Under the pieces are notes generated by a model. That model was not told the origin of the DNA and did not search any database. It saw only the letters and a list, made by a program, of their open reading frames with translations. 64,000 nucleotides of DNA. Origin: Lacicoccus qingdaonensis (GTDB lineage Bacteria; Bacillota; Bacilli; Staphylococcales; Salinicoccaceae). Positions 17,278-24,276 of this stretch are shown piece after piece (position 1 is the stretch's first letter; each line of letters opens with the position of its first letter). The translations under genes and the position numbers were made by a program. The stretch lies in NCBI RefSeq assembly GCF_900101075.1, contig NZ_FNFY01000001.1, forward strand, positions 248,001 through 312,000. The letters are read 5' to 3'.

Positions 17278-17388
17278 AATAAATCCAAACTGGTCAGATT
17301 GAAGCGGCTCATCAAGAAATATGATGAAAATGCGTTTGTCGTCGTGAATGATGTGAACAGTGTGCTGGGAAATGCATTTCCGCAGTAG
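17278..17388 (+). pseudogene. 3' fragment of a second yitT copy
   Basis: These 111 bases repeat the last 37 codons (including the stop) of the gene at 12862-13758, with 7 differences. Six of the seven are synonymous and one is an Arg-to-Lys change. Similarity ends abruptly upstream of 17278, and there is no start codon. The pattern of silent changes means the fragment came from a paralogue that was under selection for protein function before it was truncated. Confidence 0.85.
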
Positions 17389-17399
17389 GAGAATAAATG

Positions 17400-17429
17400 A
17401 AACCCGAACTCAAAATGAGCTCGGGTTTT
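17400..17429. terminator. Terminator hairpin after the yitT fragment
   Basis: AAACCCGA pairs with TCGGGTTT around the inner CTCA/TGAG pairing. It is followed by TTTTC on the plus strand and lies just beyond the end of the minus-strand DUF5996 gene, so it may serve both. Confidence 0.6.
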
Positions 17430-17438
17430 CTTAATTTA

Positions 17439-18353
17439 TCAATGTTTCTTATTTCTATAATTTTTGTCCATCTTCAATTCCTTATAACAGTAGTCCGTTT
17501 CTTGCCAGTTAAGATATTCTGCTGATTTAACGAACGACGCATCGAAGAATTGTATGATCGGTTCCGGCTTAACTTCTGACAGATCGGTTTCGATTTCAAT
17601 CAGATACTCTGCCATCTGTTCACTGAAGTAGCTACCTTCTGGAAACTCCTCTGTAACTTCAAGCTTTTGTCCGCTGACGAATGGATAGGGCAGTACGAAA
17701 AATGTCGGGTGTTCAAAGCTGTCGTCACCCAGCCAGAACCCGAATTCCACCATATGCTCATCAAACGCCGCTCTTTCAATCACTTTTGTATCGTCATGGA
17801 ATGGTTCATGTTCTTTATAGATCAATATGCAGGAAACATCAAATGTACCCCAGAAAAGACCCGGGTAGACTTTGCGCTTTCTCAACGGCGCAATGAATTT
17901 TTGTTCTGCATCATTCGCAAATTGGAACCATTTTAAAATCTCTGACGCAACCTGTCTGTCGTAATGATGGTGTTCAGTATCTTTGTTGAAAGGTGCTTTA
18001 GTATCCATCTCCTGAGGTTTTTTATTGATGACGATATCCAGACCAAGATCCTGTGTCACTGTAATGATTTCATAGTAATAATCCCTTACTGACTTACCGT
18101 CGGTCAGCTGGACATTGTTTTCACTATCAGTTGTTCTTATTGTAATGACATTATCAGCTAAATTAGCTTCAATTTCGAAGTAAAGACCGTTGCATTTTAA
18201 AGTACCTGTGGAAAAACCTCTGGTCGTGATGTTTAAAATAACGTGCGCCCATTGGGGTTCCTGTGGCGCATAGTTCAATTTGATTTTTCCAAGGATCTGT
18301 GAAATCAACTGCAGTGTAAGAACTTCCTTCTTATTCGTTTTATAAAAGCCCAT
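17439..18353 (-). CDS. DUF5996 family protein of unknown function
   Basis: A 304-residue soluble protein with no signal peptide or membrane helix. The segments FWGTFDVSCILIY, DEHMVEFGFWLGDD and FFVLPYPF fit the DUF5996 family, whose role is unknown. Start ATG 18353 is preferred over ATG 18359 and GTG 18362 because AGAGGTG sits 6 bases before it, while the other two overlap that site. It is transcribed on the minus strand, alone, between the debris region and comC. The C-terminus is basic (KMDKNYRNKKH). No catalytic motif is evident. Confidence 0.7.
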   Translation of the reverse strand: MGFYKTNKKEVLTLQLISQILGKIKLNYAPQEPQWAHVILNITTRGFSTGTLKCNGLYFEIEANLADNVITIRTTDSENNVQLTDGKSVRDYYYEIITVTQDLGLDIVINKKPQEMDTKAPFNKDTEHHHYDRQVASEILKWFQFANDAEQKFIAPLRKRKVYPGLFWGTFDVSCILIYKEHEPFHDDTKVIERAAFDEHMVEFGFWLGDDSFEHPTFFVLPYPFVSGQKLEVTEEFPEGSYFSEQMAEYLIEIETDLSEVKPEPIIQFFDASFVKSAEYLNWQETDYCYKELKMDKNYRNKKH

Positions 18354-18594
18354 TAACATCACCTCTCAATTGCCATTATATAGAATTTTCCCAATATTAA
18401 TAAGTATTCTGATTGTAAAGAATTTGAAAATATACAGAAATTATAAAACTGCGTGCAGATATTAGAAAACCGGCCATTTTTGATACAGTTTTTCCATTTT
18501 GGAAGGGAAATTACTACAGAAATCGAATTGCTGTGATTTTACAACAATTTAAGCCGGGATTATGATGATTTTAGTTATTTAAGGAGGGAGTTAA

Positions 18595-19311
18595 ATGACT
18601 ATATTAATTGTATTCGGAGGTGTTTGTGCTTCATTTATTTTCGCACTTACATCTGCAAAAGATTCATCTTTTCTATTCAGAAGAAGTCGGTGTAATAGTT
18701 GCATGAGGCCATTAAGGTGGTATGAACTATTCCCCGTATTAAGCTTCATTTTTCTAAAAGGCAGATGTCTTACCTGTAAAACGAAGATTCCTGTTTCAAA
18801 TTTTACCGTAGAAGTTTTGATGATCTTACTATTTATGTGCCCGGTATTCATTGAGCTGGGTCTGAAAGATCTGACACTTTATTATTTGATAATCCTTTTT
18901 CTGGTGCCGCTTTCCATATTTGATTTCGAGACGTTTACAATTCCTGATCATATAAACTTACTATTCTTATTTACGGGTTTATATTTAACTGATTTACAAT
19001 ACATTGAGATTGCCGGTGATCTGGCAGTAATACTGATACTTCATCTATTTTACTTTTTATTTTACGGGTCGGTCGGTTACGGAGATATAAAATTATTTAC
19101 AATACTGACACTTATAACACCTTTGAACTTTTTCCTTTATATTGTGATGTTCACATATTTAATAGGGGGATTATTTGTTCTAATTATAAACTTATATAGA
19201 AACAACAGGGTGGATAAAGTGCCTTTGGTGCCATTTATAACAAATGGAGTACTCGTTGTATTTTATTTATATGATGATATTCACCTAATATATACTGGAG
19301 GATTTTTATGA
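18595..19311 (+). CDS. comC: Prepilin peptidase ComC (type IV leader peptidase, A24)
   Basis: A 238-residue integral membrane aspartyl protease that cleaves and methylates competence pseudopilins (ComGC-type) needed for DNA uptake. The zinc-binding cytoplasmic loop has Cys33-x2-Cys36 and Cys58-x2-Cys61. The active-site aspartates are in SIFDFETFTIPD (110/118) and in GYGDIK (164). AAGGAGGG gives a strong ribosome binding site at ATG 18595. It overlaps radC by 4 bases (ATGA), the Bacillales comC-radC arrangement. No com pilin genes are in the window. All key residues are present, so it should be active. Confidence 0.9.
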   Translation: MTILIVFGGVCASFIFALTSAKDSSFLFRRSRCNSCMRPLRWYELFPVLSFIFLKGRCLTCKTKIPVSNFTVEVLMILLFMCPVFIELGLKDLTLYYLIILFLVPLSIFDFETFTIPDHINLLFLFTGLYLTDLQYIEIAGDLAVILILHLFYFLFYGSVGYGDIKLFTILTLITPLNFFLYIVMFTYLIGGLFVLIINLYRNNRVDKVPLVPFITNGVLVVFYLYDDIHLIYTGGFL

Positions 19312-19991
19312 CATTGATGATTAAAGAGATGCATGCTTCAGATAAACCGAGAGAGAGGCTGCTGACATACGGGCCTGACAAATTGAACAATCAGGAACTT
19401 CTTGCAATAATCATCAACTCAGGCAGTAGGGATGAATCAAGTCTGACGCTGGCCAACAGAATTATAAAAGATTTTAAGACTATAAGAGATTTAAGAGACA
19501 TCACATATCAGGAACTGACGAGTCTGAAAGGGATAGGACAAGTAAAGGCGGTCAGTATACTTGCGATGGTGGAACTGGCTGTTAGGATGCATACACATTC
19601 TTTAGAGGAAGAAGTGTATATAAAAAGTCCTGAAGACGTTTCACTATTGCTGATGGAGAAGCTTCGTTACTACCAGCAGGAGCATTTTGTCGTATTATAT
19701 CTGTCAACTAAAAATATGGTGATCCATCAGAATACATTGTTCAAAGGTTCTTTGAACACTTCTATTGTACACCCCAGGGAAATTTACAAAGAGGCGGTAA
19801 AGAGAAGTGCCGCTGCGATCATCTGTGCCCATAATCATCCGAGTGGGGATCCGACACCGTCTCAGGAAGATATAGAGGTGACTAAAAGATTGAAGGAATG
19901 TGGAGAATTGATTGGAATAGACTTTTTAGATCATATCATCATCGGTTCCGGAAAATATTTGAGTTTAAAAGAAATGAATTACATCAATTAA
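19308..19991 (+). CDS. radC: RadC family JAMM-domain protein
   Basis: A 227-residue protein with an N-terminal helix-hairpin-helix region (LTSLKGIGQVKAVSILAM) and a C-terminal JAB1/MPN+ (JAMM) domain with HNHPSGDPTPSQED, the zinc-binding His-x-His...Asp motif. Its cellular role is unsettled; the old DNA-repair label is not well supported. ATG 19308 has GGAGG upstream and overlaps comC by 4 bases. In Bacillus this gene directly precedes the mre cluster. Here about 11.5 kb of accessory genes separates it from mreC, marking an insertion or rearrangement point. Confidence 0.9.
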   Translation: MTLMIKEMHASDKPRERLLTYGPDKLNNQELLAIIINSGSRDESSLTLANRIIKDFKTIRDLRDITYQELTSLKGIGQVKAVSILAMVELAVRMHTHSLEEEVYIKSPEDVSLLLMEKLRYYQQEHFVVLYLSTKNMVIHQNTLFKGSLNTSIVHPREIYKEAVKRSAAAIICAHNHPSGDPTPSQEDIEVTKRLKECGELIGIDFLDHIIIGSGKYLSLKEMNYIN

Positions 19992-20002
19992 AGGGGTAAA
20001 TT

Positions 20003-20365
20003 ATGGGATTAGATATGTACTTATATTTAGAAGATAAAGAAACATCCGAGGTCATCGAGTATAGCTACTATAGAAAGTTCAACGCCCTGCAGGGATATTT
20101 TGTAGAAAAATTTGATATTCCGAACTGCGGCAAAGTCAAACTGACTGAGGAGATCATCGAGGATGTATACCAGATACTGAATGATATTCGTTATAACAGA
20201 GAAAAAGCCAATCTTTTACTGCCGACTTTTCCAGGTCCGTTTTTTGGATCTTATGATTATGGAAGAATTTATCACTCATATATTGATCAGGCTGCATCGG
20301 ATTTCTACCATGCTAAGTTTGTCGATTTCAATAAATATAATCTTTTTTACACCTCAAATTGGTGA
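20003..20365 (+). CDS. Uncharacterised protein with MGLDMYLY N-terminus
   Basis: A 120-residue soluble acidic and aromatic-rich protein. The start MGLDMYLYLEDKETSE resembles small proteins found sporadically in bacteria and phages, none with a known function to my knowledge. AAGGGG precedes ATG 20003, and the gene lies only 11 bases after radC, so it could be co-transcribed. Visible features are many Tyr and Phe residues (FGSYDYGRIYHSYID) and no membrane helix or catalytic motif. It is the first gene of the accessory block between radC and mreC. Sporadic occurrence suggests horizontal acquisition (inference). Confidence 0.7.
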   Translation: MGLDMYLYLEDKETSEVIEYSYYRKFNALQGYFVEKFDIPNCGKVKLTEEIIEDVYQILNDIRYNREKANLLLPTFPGPFFGSYDYGRIYHSYIDQAASDFYHAKFVDFNKYNLFYTSNW

Positions 20366-20387
20366 ATGATATATGCTGGATTTCTAA

Positions 20388-20438
20388 CTGCACAGTATGT
20401 TAAGTTAAACTGTGCAGTTGTATGAAAGTAATGAATAA
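20388..20438 (+). repeat. Solitary unit of the 51-bp hairpin repeat family
   Basis: CTGCACA (20388-20394) and TGTGCAG (20411-20417) are inverted arms inside an 11-bp perfect stem. The following TTGTATGAAAGTAATGA resembles the arm-distal part of units downstream of aspS (51454-51657). No T-run follows, so it is not a standard terminator. Confidence 0.55.
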
Positions 20439-20440
20439 CA

Positions 20441-20557
20441 ATGAAAAAAGTCAGATTTATGCCCATGATGGGCGTAGACCGTAAAAAGTTTTCCAAAAAT
20501 AATAGACGATTTGAAAATGGGCTGTTTAAGAATGAAGCCTTGCCAGGCAAGGGATAA
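20441..20557 (+). CDS. Possible 38-residue basic peptide
   Basis: ATG 20441 opens a 38-codon frame (starting MKKVRFMPMMGVDRKKFS, ending LPGKG) between the hairpin repeat and the first sRNA promoter. It is strongly basic and has no membrane segment. No good ribosome binding site is visible, and it has no recognised family, so coding is doubtful. Confidence 0.2.
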   Translation: MKKVRFMPMMGVDRKKFSKNNRRFENGLFKNEALPGKG

Positions 20558-20623
20558 ACCAAAATTATATTTGGTAAACAATATTACAATCTCATTACAA
20601 ATAAAGAAAATAGGTTTAAACCC

Positions 20624-20652
20624 TTGAAATGAGAATCAGATTAAAATATAAT
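20624..20652 (+). promoter_or_regulatory. Promoter of candidate sRNA 1
   Basis: TTGAAA (20624-20629) and TATAAT (20647-20652) with a 17-base spacer. The predicted start is near 20659, just before the conserved ACATAACAAGG block. Confidence 0.8.
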
Positions 20653-20658
20653 GAAGAT

Positions 20659-20808
20659 AACATAACAAGGACGTCAACGAAGTATTTCGTAATATATTAT
20701 CTGATTTCATCGACGCCTTCCGATAGAGTGACGCTGATTGTCCTCTAGATATCATATATTATATTATTTATCTGTGAAAGGGACCGGAAATATCCGGTCT
20801 CTTTTTTT
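20659..20808 (+). ncRNA. Candidate small RNA 1, paralogous to the RNA at 31273
   Basis: A transcription unit of about 150 nt with its own promoter and terminator and no open frame. Its 5' end has ACATAACAAGG exactly 7 bases after the -10 hexamer. Its 3' part has a 25-base block beginning TCTAGATATC (20744-20768), identical to one at 31327-31351. The middle differs and can fold: AGGAC pairs with GUCCU around a branch containing the ACGAA/UUCGU hairpin. The AU-rich 25-base block appears single-stranded and could be the functional or target-pairing region. I do not recognise a named RNA family. Confidence 0.65.
20780..20808 (+). terminator. Terminator of candidate sRNA 1
   Basis: Stem GGGACCGG (20780-20787) / CCGGTCTC (20794-20801) followed by seven T. 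Confidence 0.85.
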
Positions 20809-20909
20809 AGGTTTAAATTACTGTTGTAACTTTATATATTTCAGCTTTGACGGTGCTTATAGTATATTGTAATGGAGGACTGACTTTATTACGGAAAGGG
20901 AGTATTAAG

Positions 20910-21418
20910 ATGGATGTTAAATTTCCCATTGGAAAACTGGATGTACCTGAAAATGTGACGCTTGAAAATATTCGTGAATGGAATGCACAGACTGAGACAT
21001 TTACAAAAAGGCTGCGTGAAACGGTCGACGGCTTAAGTGAAGATGAGCTGAACAAAACATACCGTGAAGGTGCATGGAATGTCAGACAGCTCGTCCACCA
21101 TATTGCAGATTCCCAGATGAACATGTTTCAGCGCCTGAAGCTTGCATTGACCGACGATGCACCGACAGTACCCGGGTTTGTCCAGGATGAGTGGGCGGTG
21201 CAGCCGGATACTGAACTGCCGGTGGAGAGTTCCATTAAAATGCTGGAAGGGATCAATGAAAAATTGTTGCACTGGGTAAAAGTCTGACTGAAGATCAGTT
21301 GGACCGTTATTTCGTCCATGAAGATAACGGTAAAGTGACAGTAGCGACCAAGGTTGCCAAGTTGGCGTGGCATGAAGAGCATCATCTGGAACACATTAAG
21401 ATTGCTTTGTCGAAGTAA
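20910..21418 (+). pseudogene. DinB/YfiT-like metal-dependent transferase, frameshifted
   Basis: Homologous to the YfiT/BstA group of the DinB superfamily, whose members use a His-rich metal site in thiol transfer (bacillithiol S-transferases). ATG 20910 follows AAAGGGAG and gives MDVKFPIGKLDVPEN, the YfiT N-terminus. The frame closes early at 21287 after LLHWVKV. The next frame continues the family sequence SLTEDQLDRYFVHEDNGKV and the metal-binding WHEEHHLEHIK to a stop at 21416-21418. One missing A in the AAAA run at 21278-21281 explains the break. Either the gene is recently inactivated or the run was miscalled. Confidence 0.8.
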
Positions 21419-21432
21419 GCTTATATGAAAAG

Positions 21433-21585
21433 TGGCATGAAATGTCTAAAAAAGGGTGTTTCATGCCAATGAGCAGGCAAAATTGACATGAAAAGAGTCT
21501 GTAAAGAGTCTACGTGTCATTCCAGAGCTGAAATTGACACCAGCACCAATGTATTACAGGTTTGGTGTCACGCAGTGTAAACCTG
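21433..21585 (+). repeat. Three tandem 51-bp hairpin repeat units
   Basis: Units start at 21433, 21484 and 21535. Each has inverted 7-base arms at positions 1-7 and 30-36: TGGCATG/CATGCCA, TGACATG/CGTGTCA and TGACACC/GGTGTCA. The arms differ between units but stay complementary within each. The same geometry is found downstream of aspS. The last unit runs into the promoter of the SAM riboswitch operon. Confidence 0.75.
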
Positions 21586-21587
21586 CC

Positions 21588-21616
21588 TTGCAAATTATAC
21601 TGATTTACTATATGAT
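21588..21616 (+). promoter_or_regulatory. Promoter of the metNIQ operon
   Basis: TTGCAA (21588-21593) and TATGAT (21611-21616) separated by 17 bases, about 20 bases before the riboswitch. Confidence 0.7.
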
Positions 21617-21636
21617 TAATCTCAACTCAATATCCA

Positions 21637-21775
21637 ATTATCCAGAGCAGACGGAGGGACTTGGCCCTGTGATGTCTCAGCAGCGGACTCATTTTGAGTA
21701 CTGTGCTAATTCCAACAAGCGGATGCTTGAACGATAATCAGTTTGGTCATCTGCCCAGTGCAGATGGCTTTTTTA
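21637..21775 (+). ncRNA. SAM-I (S-box) riboswitch with terminator
   Basis: The P1 stem is ATTATC (21637-21642) with GATAAT (21733-21738). Conserved S-box sequences are ATCCAGAG, GGAGGGACTTGGCCCTGTGA and GTGCTAATTCC. The expression platform is a terminator stem (21746-21754 with 21760-21768) and TTTTTT. When SAM is plentiful the terminator forms and metNIQ transcription stops. Confidence 0.93.
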
Positions 21776-21804
21776 TTACAGAAAGATGTAAAGGGAGGAT
21801 TCAT

Positions 21805-22818
21805 ATGAGCATAGTCTTTAAAGATGTTTCAAAAACTTACTTACATAAAGGTAAGGAAATCAATGCTTTGAGACTGACGAACCTGACGATAAACGCAGGT
21901 GAAATATTCGGGCTGATCGGTTTCAGCGGGGCGGGGAAGAGTACACTCCTTCGTCTTATCAACCTGCTCGAAGCGCCATCATCAGGGACGATCCACGTCG
22001 GTGATGATGAAGTGACTGCATTGAATCAGAAGGATCTGCGGGTGAAGCGCCAGAAAATCGGCATGATTTTCCAGCAGTTCAACTTGATTGAATCTAAAAC
22101 GGTCGCGGATAATATCGCATTCGTCCTAAGAGCAGCGAAGTATCCGAAAGCTGAAATTGACGGACGTATCGATGAGCTGCTTGAACTGGTGGGTCTGTCC
22201 GAGAAAAAGACGGTCTTCCCGAAAAATTTGAGCGGCGGACAGAAACAGAGGGTCGGTATTGCAAGGGCGCTCGCCAATAATCCTGATGTGCTCCTCAGTG
22301 ATGAGGCGACGAGTGCACTGGATCCGGAAACGACAAAGACGATATTGAATCTGCTGAAGCGTATCAATAAAGAGCTCGGCATTACGATTGTTGTCATCAC
22401 TCATGAGATGGAAGTGATCAAAGAGCTTGCCGAACGTGTCGGTGTCATGTCGAATGGTGAAATTATCGAGATGGATGATGTCTACAAAATATTCAGCGAG
22501 CCGTCGCACGAAGTGACGAAAGGTTTTGTGCAGGATATTTATGATTTTCAGATTCCTCCCCACATTGTTCAGGCAGAAGATAATAAAATCATCACCATCA
22601 AATTTCTGCAAGAAAGTGCAGAGGAGAGTTATCTGAATAAACTGTACAGGGAGTTTGATCTGTCGATCAGCATATTGAATGGAAGAATCGAGTATATCAA
22701 CGGCATACCGCTTGGTATTCTGATGCTTCAGGTAACGGGGGATCCTTCAGAAATTGACAGGCTGATCCGTAATATCACTGAAACTCCAGGTATAGAAAGG
22801 GCTGAGATATATGAATAG
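21805..22818 (+). CDS. metN: Methionine ABC transporter ATP-binding protein MetN
   Basis: A 337-residue ATPase driving methionine import through MetI. The Walker A is GFSGAGKST, the signature LSGGQKQR, the Walker B DVLLSDEATSALD, and the C-terminal about 90 residues form the NIL/ACT-like regulatory domain typical of MetN. AAGGGAGG precedes ATG 21805; the longer frame from 21694 runs through the riboswitch and is not coding. It overlaps metI by 8 bases. The SAM riboswitch immediately upstream confirms that the substrate is methionine or a related sulfur compound. Confidence 0.95.
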   Translation: MSIVFKDVSKTYLHKGKEINALRLTNLTINAGEIFGLIGFSGAGKSTLLRLINLLEAPSSGTIHVGDDEVTALNQKDLRVKRQKIGMIFQQFNLIESKTVADNIAFVLRAAKYPKAEIDGRIDELLELVGLSEKKTVFPKNLSGGQKQRVGIARALANNPDVLLSDEATSALDPETTKTILNLLKRINKELGITIVVITHEMEVIKELAERVGVMSNGEIIEMDDVYKIFSEPSHEVTKGFVQDIYDFQIPPHIVQAEDNKIITIKFLQESAEESYLNKLYREFDLSISILNGRIEYINGIPLGILMLQVTGDPSEIDRLIRNITETPGIERAEIYE

Positions 22819-23470
22819 TTTAACGAATCTGGGACCTCTCTTGTACCAGGCGTTTCTCGAAACGACTTTGATGGTTTCTATATCCATATTTTTTGCGGTA
22901 CTGATCGGACTGCCGCTCGGAGTCTTATTATTTGTTACACAGCATCATTTACTCTTTAAAGTGAAACCGTTGAACCAGGTGCTCGGCGCACTTGTGAACG
23001 TCATCCGTTCATTCCCGTTCATTATTTTGATTGTGGCGATCATGCCGTTTGCGACCTGGCTTGTCAACGCGTCCCACGGGCCGGTCTTTGCTAGTGTCGC
23101 ACTGTCGATTGCGGCTGTGCCTTTATTTGCAAGGCTGGTCGAGTCGAGTTTCAACAGCATTCACAGCGGTGTCATTGAAGCGAGCATCGCAGGCGGCGCA
23201 CCGTTATACATGATCGTGACAGATGTGCTGATTCCTGAAGCGAAAAAAGGGCTGATCCAGGCGATTACACTGACGATCATTACGATTATCGCATTCAGTG
23301 CGACGGCGGGTGTCGTCGGCGGTGGCGGTATCGGTGACCTTGCGATCCGTTACGGCTACTACCGTTATGATACTTTGACAATGGCCGTGACGGTCATACT
23401 GCTGATCATCATCGTTCAGCTAGTACAATTAATCGGTGACTTTTTAAGCCGTCGTGAGGAGGGAAAATAG
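22811..23470 (+). CDS. metI: Methionine ABC transporter permease MetI
   Basis: A 219-residue inner-membrane permease with five hydrophobic helices. The EAA motif, which docks onto MetN, is the segment EASIAGGAPLYMIVTDVLIP. The N-terminal LLYQAFLETTLMVSISIFFA and the GVVGGGGIGDLAIRYGYYRY end are characteristic of MetI/MetP. It overlaps metN by 8 bases and abuts metQ, so the three are translated as a unit under SAM-riboswitch control. Confidence 0.94.
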   Translation: MNSLTNLGPLLYQAFLETTLMVSISIFFAVLIGLPLGVLLFVTQHHLLFKVKPLNQVLGALVNVIRSFPFIILIVAIMPFATWLVNASHGPVFASVALSIAAVPLFARLVESSFNSIHSGVIEASIAGGAPLYMIVTDVLIPEAKKGLIQAITLTIITIIAFSATAGVVGGGGIGDLAIRYGYYRYDTLTMAVTVILLIIIVQLVQLIGDFLSRREEGK

Positions 23471-24274
23471 ATGCGTGGCATTATTATATTTTTACTGGGC
23501 ACTTTAGGTGTCATTATCATTTCGAGTGTGCTGTTATATGAAGATGAAGGTGAAGTGATTACGATCGGTGCATCTACCGGCCCGTTCAGTGATATGGTCA
23601 ACTTTGCTTTGAAGCCGCCTCTTGAAGAGATGGGGTATTCTGTTGAAATCGTCGAGTATACGGATTACGTCCAGCCAAATAATGCACTCGATAATGGAGA
23701 CCTTGATGCGAATCTGTATCAGAATCTGACATTCATGGACAATTTCAATGAAGAGAACGGTACAGATCTGCATGGACTAATTCAGGTGCCGACAGCGCCG
23801 ATGGGTCTTTATTCGAGTGAGTTTGAATCACTTGAGGAAATATCGAACGGAAGTGAAGTCGCACTGCCGCTCGATCCTGTCAACTCTTCACGCGGTTTTC
23901 TGACTTTGGAAGAAGCCGGGCTGGTTACCATCAGTGAAGATGCGAATATGTTTGCGATACAGGAAGAAGATATTACTAGCAATAATAAAAATCTCGAGTT
24001 TGTCTTCCAGGATGCCGGTCAGCTGCCGAGAAGCGTCGATCAGATCGGGCTGTCACTTGTACCGGGCAACTTTGCGCTTGCCAGTGATATGAATCTCGAC
24101 GATGCGCTTGTACTTGAAAGCATGAATGAATATTTCAGAAACAGAATAGTCGTCAATACGGAAGATAAGGATTCTGAAATGGCCGAAGACTTGATCGAAG
24201 CGGCACAGTCCGAATACTTTGACCAGGTCATCGATGAGGAATTCCAGGGATTCGATAAGCCGGAGGAGGAGTAG
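23471..24274 (+). CDS. metQ: Methionine-binding protein MetQ, without lipobox cysteine
   Basis: A 267-residue substrate-binding protein of the NlpA/MetQ family. It captures methionine outside the membrane and hands it to MetI. Family motifs include ITIGASTGPFSDM, VEIVEYTDYVQPNNALD, LDANLYQNLTFMD and LPRSVDQIGLSLVPGNFA. Unlike the usual lipoprotein form, the N-terminal helix (MRGIIIFLLGTLGVIIISSV) is not followed by a lipobox, and the protein has no cysteine at all. It is therefore probably held by an uncleaved signal anchor. ATG 23471 begins the base after the metI stop. Fusions of MetQ to the membrane are an alternative not seen here. Confidence 0.9.
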   Translation: MRGIIIFLLGTLGVIIISSVLLYEDEGEVITIGASTGPFSDMVNFALKPPLEEMGYSVEIVEYTDYVQPNNALDNGDLDANLYQNLTFMDNFNEENGTDLHGLIQVPTAPMGLYSSEFESLEEISNGSEVALPLDPVNSSRGFLTLEEAGLVTISEDANMFAIQEEDITSNNKNLEFVFQDAGQLPRSVDQIGLSLVPGNFALASDMNLDDALVLESMNEYFRNRIVVNTEDKDSEMAEDLIEAAQSEYFDQVIDEEFQGFDKPEEE

Positions 24275-24276
24275 TT

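Noticed and set aside
21433-21585. CRISPR-like array
   Set aside because: The period is regular, but there is no constant repeat with unique spacers; each unit is a covarying hairpin and no cas gene is present.
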